Of a stretch of DNA of 64,000 nucleotides, positions 1 to 8,303 are shown piece by piece. The notes below the pieces were generated by a model that made no database searches, had not been told where the DNA came from, and was given only the letters and a program-made list of their open reading frames with translations. A program made the position numbers and the translations under genes. The number at the start of each line of letters is the position of its first letter. Position 1 is the stretch's first letter. The DNA comes from CANKJK01 sp964400405 (GTDB lineage Bacteria > Acidobacteriota > Vicinamibacteria > Vicinamibacterales > UBA2999). The DNA lies in NCBI GenBank assembly GCA_964400405.1, contig CAYNUO010000004.1, forward strand, positions 1 through 64,000, in the 5' to 3' direction.

Positions 1-845
1 CGCTCGCCATCGATGGTCAGTTCCAGTTGATGCGCTTCCCGGAATCCAAGACTGCCGTCGCACTCGACGAAGTTATCGATGTGGCACAGCAGTTTGATCT
101 TGAACTCGTACTCGCCATTCTGGAGAAAGTAGTGGCGAATGACGGTCCCGCCCCGCGTCCCCAGCGGCAGGTCGGCGGCACGCTGATACTGCGACCGATC
201 ACTCGAGACGTGATAGGTCCTGCTTCCCGCGACGGGAAACTCCAGGCCCAGCGCCATGCGGCTGACCGTCTTCGCGGCGGACAGATAGTTCTCGAGCATG
301 GACTGATTGAGCTTCAGCACGCCCGCCATGTTGTCGAAGCCATAGCTTGCGTCATCGGTGGGCAGCAGCTCCGCCACATCGACGTCGAGCGCGAAGAGAT
401 CCCGGACCGCGTTGCGATACTCCGCGCGATTCAGCCGGTGCAGCGACTCCGTCCGGCCGGCGTTGGGGGTCTGCTGAGCCGCACGATCCAGCGAACGCTC
501 GAGAAACGTCACGAACTGTGCCCGGTCGTCAGACGAGGGGCGCGGGGCCGTCGCCGGAGGCATCAAGCCCGCGTCCACCTTCCGGATGACCTTCTCCCAG
601 ATGGCTGGATGCTGGTCCGCGGCCGCCGCGTCGAGCCCTTCGAGGACGAGGCCGCCGGCCTTCGCGCGCTGGCCATGGCAGGTCAGGCAGTACCGGTCGA
701 CGAGCGCCCGCGACCCGTCCGGGGACAGCGCCGGCCGCCCGGCGGGCGCGCCTGTCTGCGCGCCGGCGCCGTCTGCCTGGAAAAGCCAGGGCAACACAGC
801 CACCAACAGGGCAAGCACGCCGAGATGTCGAGCCGGACTCGTCAC
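1..845 (-). CDS. DUF1592-family (PSD/PSCyt) secreted cytochrome-like protein, 3' end beyond window
   Basis: The reading frame opens at a GTG (845-843) followed by a typical Sec signal peptide (leucine/valine-rich core, cleavage near GAGAQ) and runs off the left edge, so only about 281 residues are present. A CxxCH heme motif (CLTCH) follows about 50 residues in, then the family signatures MPPATAPRP, LHRLNRAEYRNAVRDL and SYGFDNMAGVL, and the later GTRGG...IRHYF stretch. These match the N-terminal half (DUF1587 and DUF1595 regions) of the three complete paralogues here at 10199-12619, 29501-31933 and 34687-37152. An in-frame GTG six codons upstream is an alternative start. Function is unproven for the family; a secreted redox or binding role is inferred from the heme motif. 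No ankyrin or DUF1552 partner is visible, because the downstream side lies outside the window. Confidence 0.88.
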   Translation of the reverse strand, partial: MTSPARHLGVLALLVAVLPWLFQADGAGAQTGAPAGRPALSPDGSRALVDRYCLTCHGQRAKAGGLVLEGLDAAAADQHPAIWEKVIRKVDAGLMPPATAPRPSSDDRAQFVTFLERSLDRAAQQTPNAGRTESLHRLNRAEYRNAVRDLFALDVDVAELLPTDDASYGFDNMAGVLKLNQSMLENYLSAAKTVSRMALGLEFPVAGSRTYHVSSDRSQYQRAADLPLGTRGGTVIRHYFLQNGEYEFKIKLLCHIDNFVECDGSLGFREAHQLELTIDGE

Positions 846-964
846 GGGCGGGAAATCTAGCACGCGGGGCGGGGATGCAGCCGTAACAACATGTAACCAG
901 CTCCCCCGGCCCTCCGGCGGCCACGGGGGCGCCCACCCCTGGCTACGGGTTCTTCAGCACGTGC

Positions 965-1150
965 CTAGAACGTTGCCGTGGGGTTGACTGGAGAGCCATT
1001 GGCCAGCATCGGCAACGGGGCGACCGTGAAGAGGAATTCCCAGCGTTTGCGCCCGGCGGCGACGTCCCCCAGTCGCTCCAGATCGCAGTGATCAATGACG
1101 TGCACGCCCATGACGACCTGGACGAAGCTATGCACCAGGTAGCCGGTTCC
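965..1150 (-). pseudogene. 3' remnant of a cyclase-family (kynurenine formamidase-like) gene
   Basis: On the minus strand the last roughly 55-60 codons before the TAG at 967-965 read like the conserved C-terminus of the cyclase/metal-dependent hydrolase family (PF04199): VHSFVQVVMGVHVIDHCDLE, then RKRWEFLFTVAPLP and GSPVNP. Upstream of about 1140-1170 the similarity stops and the same DNA, on the other strand, encodes the receiver domain of a response regulator. The catalytic N-terminal part with its metal-binding HxGTHxD-type motif is absent. I read this as a gene tail left by a rearrangement, or an assembly join; the exact breakpoint cannot be placed by eye. Confidence 0.7.
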
Positions 1151-1825
1151 CTCGTTACCGGGTCGGCCCTTCAGGCCAGCCAGCCCGAAGCGGACGCGAC
1201 CACCAACATCCGCCTCTTGTGCGTGGACGACCATCCGCTCGTGCGGGAAGGCGTCACCAGGAAGATCGACGCCCAGCCGGACATGCAGGTCGTCGCTTCC
1301 GCAGCCACCGGCGAAGAAGCCGTCAAGCTTTTCGAGCAGCATCGCCCGGATGTCACCCTGATGGATCTCAACCTGCCAGGGATGAGCGGACTGGAGACCA
1401 TTGAGGCCATCCGGCGCAAGCATCCGAGTGCCCGCATCGTCGTGCTCACGATGTACAAGGGCGACGAGGACATTCACCGGGCGCTCGAGTCCGGTGCGTC
1501 AGCCTATGTGCTGAAAACCACGGTCTCCGACGATCTCGTCCGCGTCGTTCGCGAAGTGCACGCCGGGGCGAAGCCCATGTCGTCGGACGTGGCCAGCCAG
1601 TTGGCGGCGCGCGCCGTCTCGCCCCCGCTCACGCCTCGCGAACGGGTCGTGGTCGAGATGATGGCCAAGGGGCTCCGCAACAAAGAGATCGCGTACGAGC
1701 TGGGCATCAGCGAGGACACCGTGGAAGTCCACGCACGGAATCTGTTCACCAAGCTGGGTGTGCGCGACAGGACCGCTGCAGTCACCGCCGCCATCCGCCG
1801 CGGCATCATCCACCTGCCCCAGTAG
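1088..1825 (+). CDS. NarL/FixJ-type response regulator (REC + LuxR HTH)
   Basis: A two-component response regulator that should act as a DNA-binding transcription factor. The receiver domain starts around residue 41 (IRLLCVDDHPLVREG) with acidic residues D47/D48, phospho-acceptor D93 in LMDLNLPGMSG and the conserved K in AYVLKTT. A LuxR-type HTH follows (about 177-228: LTPRERVVVEMMAKGL, NKEIAYELGISEDTVEVH). The first 35-40 residues do not belong to the family: they are read from DNA that on the other strand is the tail of a cyclase gene. The native start is therefore probably lost or replaced. ATG at 1088 or 1130 are the options; neither has a strong ribosome-binding site. No cognate kinase is adjacent. 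Confidence 0.85.
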   Translation: MINDVHAHDDLDEAMHQVAGSLVTGSALQASQPEADATTNIRLLCVDDHPLVREGVTRKIDAQPDMQVVASAATGEEAVKLFEQHRPDVTLMDLNLPGMSGLETIEAIRRKHPSARIVVLTMYKGDEDIHRALESGASAYVLKTTVSDDLVRVVREVHAGAKPMSSDVASQLAARAVSPPLTPRERVVVEMMAKGLRNKEIAYELGISEDTVEVHARNLFTKLGVRDRTAAVTAAIRRGIIHLPQ

Positions 1826-1899
1826 CCTCGGCGGCGCCGCTTGCGACTCCGGATCCTGAAGCGTCTTGAGGGCGCCCTGGAGGTGCAGACTACAAGAGC

Positions 1900-3621
1900 T
1901 CAGTCGAGCGGCTCGATGCGAATGAGCTGCGCCAGATTCTTGTTCGCCAACCACACCACCGGTTTCTTCGAGGACGGATCGACCACCACTTTACGAGCGT
2001 CGTAATACACGGGCATGAGGTACTCGACCTTCTCGCCAGTCTTCGGATTCACTCGCATGACGCGATCAGACCCGGTACTCGACACCCAGCCATCTCCTCG
2101 GCCGTCAGGCGCAGCGGCATACGCCGAGGCGTACTTCATCGAGAAGGCGAACTCCTTCAAGGTGCCGGTCTTCAGGTCCAGCACGCCAGCCCGGTCACCC
2201 CAGAATTCACCGAACCAATAGTTCCCCACGCCGTCGGCGCGCCCTCGCCGCGGTCCTGAGTTCGGGGTCGGCGTCGCAAAGCTCCGGGTCCTTCCGGTCT
2301 TGGCGTCGACAACGATGATCTTCCCCCCGTAGAAGTCATTGCAAATCATGTTGTCCTGCGGGTCTCGTGCGACCTGGTAACAGAAGTCCGCCCCGACGGG
2401 GAACGATGCGTCGACTGTTCCGGAAGCCGCATTCAGGCGCAGGGCTTTCAGCGGCCTCCCCCCGACCGTCCACGTCGTGTTGGTCTGCGCTGTGGTGTGG
2501 AATCCCGGGAGAAACGCCCAGACGGGCTCTGAAACAGCAAAGGACGTCCACTGCTCGTTTGACGTGTCGAAATAGCCCATCTTGGTGCCGAGAAATCCGG
2601 TGACCGCCCAGATCTTCCCGGCTAGATCGGACTCGACGTCCTGAACCCCGATGAGGCGGTTGCGCCCCTCGGGCGGATCGGGCCAGGTTTGAGGCGCCTT
2701 GAACTCACGGAACGTTCCGGTCCGAGGCTCCAGCTTGCCCAGATATCCCCAGCCGCTATCGCCGTACCAGACGTTGCCCTGCTGATCGACCGTGTGGTCA
2801 TGAATCAGGGAAGGCTGACGGGGGATCGGATACACGGTTACGATCGCCCGCGTCGCCCGGCCCTTCGGACGCGGCAAGGGCTTGAGGGGGAAGGCCCATG
2901 TCGTTCGCCCACCGCTCAGATTGACCGATGCAAGATACTCGGCGAGCGAGCGCTGGGCTGGCGACATGCTCTCCGGTGGCCGGGCTACTCCCTGAATCTG
3001 TACACGGCCACTCGTCGTCGCATCGCAGCGGACCACGCTCTTGGTGCCGCATGCGGAAGAGTTGTCGGGAGCGTACGTGGCCATGCGTGCGATCACTCGC
3101 ATGAAGTCGTCGGCCGTGTGACGGGTCCGCATGACACGCGTCATGTCGTGGCAGAAGCCGCAATTGACGACGGTCCGGACAAGCCCGTCCTTCTGTTGGT
3201 CGGTGCCGGGCATGCTGTTCCACCACTCGACCGCCGTCATCTGATCCGCCAACTGATCGGTCGTGGCCTGGTCGAGGTTCAGGTTCAGTGTTGCCGGCTT
3301 GCTGCCAATCTCGACAGCGATCGGCCTGTCGCCAGGCAACACATAGCCCGCGGCCCGCATCGACACGCTATAGCTGCCGGCCCGGAGGTGTGTCCGTGGA
3401 AAGCGGAACCGGCCTGCTTCATCCGTCGTGACGGAGGTCAGGGCCGTCGATCCGCTCCGCTGTGCGATCACGACGACGCCTTCCATCAGGCCCTCGGCTT
3501 GGGATCGTACGACACCAGTCAGCGCAGGAGCCTCGGCGGCGCCACGCGTCACAACCGCGGGCCCCGTCACGATGAGGCCCAACATCCCCCCACACACCCG
3601 AACCAAGAAGCCTGGCTTCAT
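1900..3621 (-). CDS. Secreted carboxypeptidase-regulatory/cytochrome c/Vgb-like propeller protein
   Basis: A 573-residue exported protein. After a signal sequence (about 1-30) comes a carboxypeptidase-regulatory-like beta-sandwich (about 33-110), a single c-type heme motif (CGFCH, residues 154-158) in a short cytochrome-like helical stretch (130-210), and a long propeller (about 215-573) with repeated G-x-VWY and W-x-GD motifs, as in virginiamycin B lyase/streptogramin lyase-like proteins. The ATG at 3621 is chosen because it begins the signal peptide and follows a GGGGA-rich stretch; the frame stays open upstream to 3825 but overlaps the preceding gene. It lies downstream of the TonB receptor at 3716-6694. 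An organic ligand or oxidised product as substrate is inference. A related protein is at 62078-64000. Confidence 0.85.
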   Translation of the reverse strand: MKPGFLVRVCGGMLGLIVTGPAVVTRGAAEAPALTGVVRSQAEGLMEGVVVIAQRSGSTALTSVTTDEAGRFRFPRTHLRAGSYSVSMRAAGYVLPGDRPIAVEIGSKPATLNLNLDQATTDQLADQMTAVEWWNSMPGTDQQKDGLVRTVVNCGFCHDMTRVMRTRHTADDFMRVIARMATYAPDNSSACGTKSVVRCDATTSGRVQIQGVARPPESMSPAQRSLAEYLASVNLSGGRTTWAFPLKPLPRPKGRATRAIVTVYPIPRQPSLIHDHTVDQQGNVWYGDSGWGYLGKLEPRTGTFREFKAPQTWPDPPEGRNRLIGVQDVESDLAGKIWAVTGFLGTKMGYFDTSNEQWTSFAVSEPVWAFLPGFHTTAQTNTTWTVGGRPLKALRLNAASGTVDASFPVGADFCYQVARDPQDNMICNDFYGGKIIVVDAKTGRTRSFATPTPNSGPRRGRADGVGNYWFGEFWGDRAGVLDLKTGTLKEFAFSMKYASAYAAAPDGRGDGWVSSTGSDRVMRVNPKTGEKVEYLMPVYYDARKVVVDPSSKKPVVWLANKNLAQLIRIEPLD

Positions 3622-3660
3622 CACATCCCCAACACTGGATCGCACTGACGGCGTCCGTTT

Positions 3661-3696
3661 ATCAGCCGCGCCAACCCGATCGGCGGCGCGGCTGAT
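3661..3696 (-). terminator. Strong inverted repeat between TonB receptor and propeller gene
   Basis: Perfect 12-bp inverted repeat (3661-3672 with 3685-3696, arms ATCAGCCGCGCC/GGCGCGGCTGAT) with a 12-nt loop, 20 bp past the receptor stop codon. No U-tract follows on the minus strand, so it may be a factor-assisted terminator or an mRNA-stabilising hairpin that uncouples expression of the two genes. Confidence 0.5.
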
Positions 3697-3715
3697 GACT
3701 GATCTTTCTTCGGCG

Positions 3716-6694
3716 CTAGTAGTCCAGCTGTACGCCGAACTTGAGCGTGCGAGCTCCGAGAATGGCTGTCGGCTGCCTCCACGTCGAACCGTACGGCTGG
3801 CGCTCCCGGAGGATCGTGCTCGCATTGAAGAGGTTGTACGCGTCGAACATCCCTCTCAGGCGATAGCCCCTGAACTTGATGTTCTTGATGAGCCGGACGT
3901 CAAACTGATTCAGGCGATCACCGAACGCGTAGTTCGGCGTCGTGATCTGTGCGTTCACCGTTCCGGCTGCGCCGGCGGAGAGGTTCCGACCGAGTGAGGC
4001 TGCAATCTGAGCGTTTGTCGAAACGGCGGTGGCCAGAAGAGCGACACCCGGGAGATTCTGGAAGGTTCCGCTCGCCTGAATGCCCCACCACGGCAGTGGG
4101 TAGCTTCCGGAGAACTTGATCTGCGTCTGGCCGGCTACCGGATTCACGTTCCGGCAATAGCCATCCGTCCGGGGCGTCGCCGCCCCACCTGTGAGAAACG
4201 CCACCTCCAGGTGATTCTTCACGATGTCGCAGTTGTCATTGAGCTGCCGGCCGGTGTTGAAGCCGCCATTGAACAGGCCGCCCTTGCCAAAGCGAGCCTG
4301 CACGGCAACATCGACTCCGTCGTACTGCTCGATTTGCTTACCAAGCTTGCTGGCCAGCGTGACGTAGTTATCGACAAGACCGAACTTGGCCGGCTTGACG
4401 TCAAAGAGCCCGCAGAGCTGTTGGCCACTGGCGTTGCCAAGTGCGGCATCCGTTGGGGCCGTAACACAGAACTGGTCGAAGTCTGCGTTCGTCACCGCGC
4501 GGTTCTGGGTCACCGTGATGTTCCCCCACCAGGTCCGGTAGTAGGCCACGTTCATGGCCAGTCCCGGCCTCAACTCTTGCTGAACGGACGCGATGCCCTG
4601 CCACTGATACGTGCGCTGCCCGAAACCTTTCAGCACGTCCTGGTCGTAGGTCGTATTGGTGAACGGCGTGCCGAACAGGCGATTGCTGAGCGCACCGCAT
4701 TCGCCATTGGCGGTAATGTTCACCAGGTCGCAGTCGGGCACGAAGTCACCATTCGCGTCCGTCCACGTGCGGGTGGCATTCGTCACGATTGACGAAGCGG
4801 GATTCAGGCCGAGAACGATTGCGGTTGTCTGGTCGCCCACGTAACGGCCGATCGAACCCTTGACGGCCGTCTTACCGTTTCCAAATACATCGTACGCGCC
4901 ACCAATGCGCGGTGCGAAGTCCTTCCAATTGGGCACGCCCTTGATTTCGCTCACGTGCAGAGCTGCAGCGAACGGACCAGCCGGACGCGTCTGCTCGGGA
5001 ACGTTCGCGTTGAAGTAATCGAAACGTGCTCCCAGATTCAACGTGAAGCGGTTCATCGTCCACTGGTCCTGGGCGTAGAGGCCCATGTTCGGAGCGATGC
5101 GCACTTCGGCCTGATGCGGAGATGCCCACTGAGTGAGGGAGACTGGGAGACCATTCCTGAGCGTGATCTGGATAGACGGCACATTCAGTTCGTTCTGGAC
5201 GATACGCTTCGCCTCCAGCATGGTCACGCCGACCTTGAGCGCATGCGATCCGGTCACGTACGACACGGCGCCGCGCTGGGTGTACACCCATGCAGGCTGC
5301 CACCCGAGACTGATGGTGTTCAGACCATCGGTGCGCGCTCCATACCGCAGACCCGTCGAGAGCTCCTGATAGGCCATCGCCGACGCACTGGAGTTGTCCG
5401 ATCGGAGGTTGTACTGAACGTCGTAGAGGTGGCCAGCGCCGGCTTCAAACAGCAGACGGTTCGTGCGCGGGTAGCTCCACGTGCCCTGGAAGAGCCGCTG
5501 AGGCTTGTAGCGCACGTGATTCGCCGCGTCGGGTGCCCGCGGAACCGGATTGTCGACGTCGAAATAGCAGTTGCAGTTGCTCTGCAGCGAGGTGTGGAAG
5601 GTGAGCTTCTGCTTGGATGTGACCTGGGCCGTCAAGCGCACGTCGTGTGCCTGCTGGTAGTTGTCCGTGTAGGCCGGGCGGCTGAGATCAGGCGTATAGA
5701 AGCGCGTGCCCGGCGTCGCGTTGAAGTAGTTGCCGGGTACGTTGTTCTGGGCGCCCCACCACCGATGCGCCGTGTAGAACCACAACTTGTCCTTGGCCAC
5801 AGGTCCACCGACGCCGAACCCGTAGTCGTAGATCTTCCGGATCTTGACGGTTGTCGTCAGCCCGCGCTTCTTGAGTTCATCTGTAAGGTTCGTCGTCTGC
5901 AGTCCAGGGCCCGCGTGATTGGCGAGGCCATACAGCGAGATCCGGTTTCCACCGTCCTTCGGGACGACGTTCATCTGCGTGCCGCCCACCTCGGCTTCGG
6001 CCGACGCGCCGCCGGTCCCGAGCGTGGTTTCCTGCGCCGCGGCCTGGTTGACGTGAATGTGCTTCCCGTTGGCGGCAGCGTCCAAGCCGTGCATCTGCAT
6101 ACCATCGATCATCAGGCGGTTGTCGCCTCTGTTCCCATGTACGACAAAGGGGGCGAACAACTCACCCTGGTTACCACCGACGTCCTGCTGACCTGTCGTC
6201 TGCACGGCACCGAGCGTGAGCGCCGCGAAGGCCTGGAAGGCTTTGCCTGTGGGCAGCGTATCCAGGAGTTCCTTGGACAAGACCGTCTGCTGACGGACGT
6301 TCTGGACGTCGACGACCGGACTGGCACCTGTGACCGTGACCGTCTCCTCAAGAGACCCGACTTTGAGTTCGATGGCGACGTTGGCCGTGAACCCGGTGGT
6401 GAGCTCCAGGCCTTCACGCTTGAACGTGCCGAAGCCCTGGAGCGTCGCCGTCACGGCGTAGACACCTGGGCGGAGGTCCACAATCTTGTAGTTGCCCTGG
6501 GCATCGCTCGTGGCAGTTCTCACCTTTTCGATGAGTGCCGGGCTCGCTGCTTCAACCGTCACCCCTGGCAGGACGGCGCCTGTGGCGTCGCGCACCACTC
6601 CGGCAATCGCACCCGTCGTCGCCGACTGGGCTGACGCAGACATGGGCGCCAGACATACCAGCGCGCCGAGCACAACTAGTAACACTCTCTTCAT
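3716..6694 (-). CDS. TonB-dependent outer-membrane receptor with carboxypeptidase-regulatory domain
   Basis: A 992-residue Acidobacteria-type receptor. Signal peptide 1-23 (cleavage after SASA-Q); CarboxypepD_reg domain about 28-105 (TGAIAGVVRDATGAVLPGVTV); a plug-like region with VTVTGASPVVDVQN and a TLPTGKAFQAFAALTLGAVQ stretch around 118-170; VVHGNRGDNRLMIDGMQM near 185-205; then a long beta-barrel ending in LKFGVQLDY with the C-terminal aromatic residue used by the BAM machinery. A GGAGG ribosome-binding site precedes ATG 6694. It should import a large or scarce ligand through the outer membrane with TonB energy. It heads the unit containing the propeller gene and is divergent from the HxlR-VOC regulator at 7009, which may control it. 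Barrel sequence differs strongly from its paralogue at 23018-26050. Confidence 0.93.
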   Translation of the reverse strand: MKRVLLVVLGALVCLAPMSASAQSATTGAIAGVVRDATGAVLPGVTVEAASPALIEKVRTATSDAQGNYKIVDLRPGVYAVTATLQGFGTFKREGLELTTGFTANVAIELKVGSLEETVTVTGASPVVDVQNVRQQTVLSKELLDTLPTGKAFQAFAALTLGAVQTTGQQDVGGNQGELFAPFVVHGNRGDNRLMIDGMQMHGLDAAANGKHIHVNQAAAQETTLGTGGASAEAEVGGTQMNVVPKDGGNRISLYGLANHAGPGLQTTNLTDELKKRGLTTTVKIRKIYDYGFGVGGPVAKDKLWFYTAHRWWGAQNNVPGNYFNATPGTRFYTPDLSRPAYTDNYQQAHDVRLTAQVTSKQKLTFHTSLQSNCNCYFDVDNPVPRAPDAANHVRYKPQRLFQGTWSYPRTNRLLFEAGAGHLYDVQYNLRSDNSSASAMAYQELSTGLRYGARTDGLNTISLGWQPAWVYTQRGAVSYVTGSHALKVGVTMLEAKRIVQNELNVPSIQITLRNGLPVSLTQWASPHQAEVRIAPNMGLYAQDQWTMNRFTLNLGARFDYFNANVPEQTRPAGPFAAALHVSEIKGVPNWKDFAPRIGGAYDVFGNGKTAVKGSIGRYVGDQTTAIVLGLNPASSIVTNATRTWTDANGDFVPDCDLVNITANGECGALSNRLFGTPFTNTTYDQDVLKGFGQRTYQWQGIASVQQELRPGLAMNVAYYRTWWGNITVTQNRAVTNADFDQFCVTAPTDAALGNASGQQLCGLFDVKPAKFGLVDNYVTLASKLGKQIEQYDGVDVAVQARFGKGGLFNGGFNTGRQLNDNCDIVKNHLEVAFLTGGAATPRTDGYCRNVNPVAGQTQIKFSGSYPLPWWGIQASGTFQNLPGVALLATAVSTNAQIAASLGRNLSAGAAGTVNAQITTPNYAFGDRLNQFDVRLIKNIKFRGYRLRGMFDAYNLFNASTILRERQPYGSTWRQPTAILGARTLKFGVQLDY

Positions 6695-7008
6695 CTAAGC
6701 CTCCAGAGGCACACTCGAAATCAGACTCCAGCACTCGAGTCCGCCGGCGGTTCTACCCAACCCAGTAACACAGCAACTTCATAGCGGACACCCATCGGTC
6801 CCGCTGATACGAGCGCGTGTTTTCCCACGGTTGAATGACGCCCGCAAGTAGTTACACCGATGTCTCCACGCGAACGCGTAGGCCAGTTCCTGGCCCTGGA
6901 GACCCGCGCTACGGAGCGCTGCCAGGCAGCCACAAACGGTCCCGGTGGCCCCTGGGTGCGCTCCCTTTGAGCCCCTCTCGTGACCGTAACCCGGGCCATA
7001 ATCCTCGC
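6695..7008. promoter_or_regulatory. Divergent intergenic region between TonB receptor and HxlR-VOC regulator
   Basis: This 314-bp stretch separates two divergent starts and must hold the promoters of both. A CATAAT element (6997-7002) lies 6 nt before the regulator's GTG start, a spacing compatible with a leaderless transcript. No convincing -35 box is seen at standard spacing. The open frame continuing from 6835 into the regulator is proline/arginine-rich and looks like a non-coding extension. A short palindrome (ccgccggcgg) lies near 6741. No operator can be named with confidence. Confidence 0.35.
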
Positions 7009-8247
7009 GTGGTGACTCGACCTCCCGAGGCGCTTCGCCGGGTCCTCGATCGACTGGGCGAGGCGTGGACCGTGCCGATCCTTCGCGCGCTCTCCGAGCG
7101 TCCACGGCACCACGGAGAACTATGCCGGCTGCTGGGCACCTCGTCTCGTATGTTGACGCGCGCGTTGAGGCGCCTCGAAGGTGAGTCCCTGGTGTCGCGC
7201 CTCCCCTATGAGCATCGTGTCGAGTACATCGCGACGTACTTCGGTATCGAGCTGTGTCAACTGCTGGAGCAACTGGAATCCCTGGCGTTGAGCCACCTGG
7301 CGCCACCCCCGGATGAGTCGTCGCCGGACAGCTCGCTCAGCCTCAAACCACTTGCGCACCTAAGCATCGCTGTTCACGACATCGACGTCGCGGCACAGGC
7401 GCTCGCCGTGGTTCTCGGCTGCGGGGCTCCGTCGGTGCTGGACCTCCCCGTGTACGCCTTGACCAACCGCAAGGAGCACATTCGTGTCTGCCGGTTCCGC
7501 ACGGCCAATCTCGATATCGAGTTGCTCCAGCATCGCTCGGGGTCGGGCCCTTTCCGGGACTTCATCGAGCGCTTTGGCCCCGGGGTCGAACACCTGGCGT
7601 TCGAGACGCGCGAAAACCGGCCCGCCATCGCCCACAGGCTGGAGCGCCTGGGAGGCCGCCGCACGGCCGGCGACGCCGGGGACAGCAACTTCACGAACGT
7701 GGACTTCAGGAGTCAGCTTGGTATGACCATCGAACTCCTGCCGGATCCTTCCTTCGATGCAGCGGGCCCACCCGGCGACGCTGGGCCCGTTCGAGTGACA
7801 CACCTTCGGGCACTGGTAGGAGATGTTCGGCAGGCAGCCGCGATGTACGGTGAGGTATTCCAACTACGGCGGCTGGTCACGAAAACGGTCACGGTGAGGA
7901 GCCGCGAGTACAGGGCCAGAAGGCTATCCGCCCACAGTGTCAGGATGGCGGAGTTCAACCTCCAGGGCATCGCGTTCGGACTGATGGAGCCTGCCGATGG
8001 GCCGGCGATCTGGCGCAACCGCCTGAACTCCGTCGGGAACGGCATCTACCACCTCGGCTTGTCCCTCGGGCGGAGGCCGTTGAGCGTCGTCAAGGGTTTG
8101 CGGGACTTGGGCGGAAGGGCGGTTGACCTCAGGCTTGGCGGGGAGCGCACCTTCGTGGACCTCACGCCCCAACTGGGTCTCATCATCGAGATGAGGGAGA
8201 CAGCGCCAACGGCCCGCTCCGCCCGCCGCCACACGCTGTCCCGTTGA
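7009..8247 (+). CDS. HxlR-type winged-helix regulator fused to two VOC (glyoxalase-fold) domains
   Basis: About 412 residues from a GTG at 7009. Residues 7-95 form a winged helix of HxlR/MarR type (VLDRLGEAWTVPILRALSER, then HHGELCRLLGTSSRMLTRAL, wing VSRLPYEHRVEY). Two vicinal-oxygen-chelate domains follow: one from about 109 (LAHLSIAVHDIDVAAQAL; GPGVEHLAFETRENRPAI; GMTIELLPD) and one from about 261 (VTHLRALVGDVRQAAAMY; GIYHLGLSLGR; LGLIIEM). No signal peptide, so cytoplasmic. The VOC pair probably binds a small molecule and modulates DNA binding, a one-component sensor; this is inference. GTG 7009 is chosen because the domain begins immediately there; an ATG at 6835 would add 58 low-complexity residues. 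It is divergent from the TonB receptor, and several exported VOC proteins occur in this window. Confidence 0.82.
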   Translation: MVTRPPEALRRVLDRLGEAWTVPILRALSERPRHHGELCRLLGTSSRMLTRALRRLEGESLVSRLPYEHRVEYIATYFGIELCQLLEQLESLALSHLAPPPDESSPDSSLSLKPLAHLSIAVHDIDVAAQALAVVLGCGAPSVLDLPVYALTNRKEHIRVCRFRTANLDIELLQHRSGSGPFRDFIERFGPGVEHLAFETRENRPAIAHRLERLGGRRTAGDAGDSNFTNVDFRSQLGMTIELLPDPSFDAAGPPGDAGPVRVTHLRALVGDVRQAAAMYGEVFQLRRLVTKTVTVRSREYRARRLSAHSVRMAEFNLQGIAFGLMEPADGPAIWRNRLNSVGNGIYHLGLSLGRRPLSVVKGLRDLGGRAVDLRLGGERTFVDLTPQLGLIIEMRETAPTARSARRHTLSR

Positions 8248-8303
8248 TAGGGCGGCCGATGCGCCGGCCTCGAATCACGCCGCCTGACTCGTCGTGTGCT
8301 GAT

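Noticed and set aside
4955..6634. Plus-strand open frame of about 560 codons
   Set aside because: Antisense of the first TonB receptor; no protein features.
6835..7008. 58-residue N-terminal extension of the HxlR-VOC regulator
   Set aside because: Proline/arginine-rich low-complexity sequence with no ribosome-binding site; the winged helix begins right after GTG 7009.
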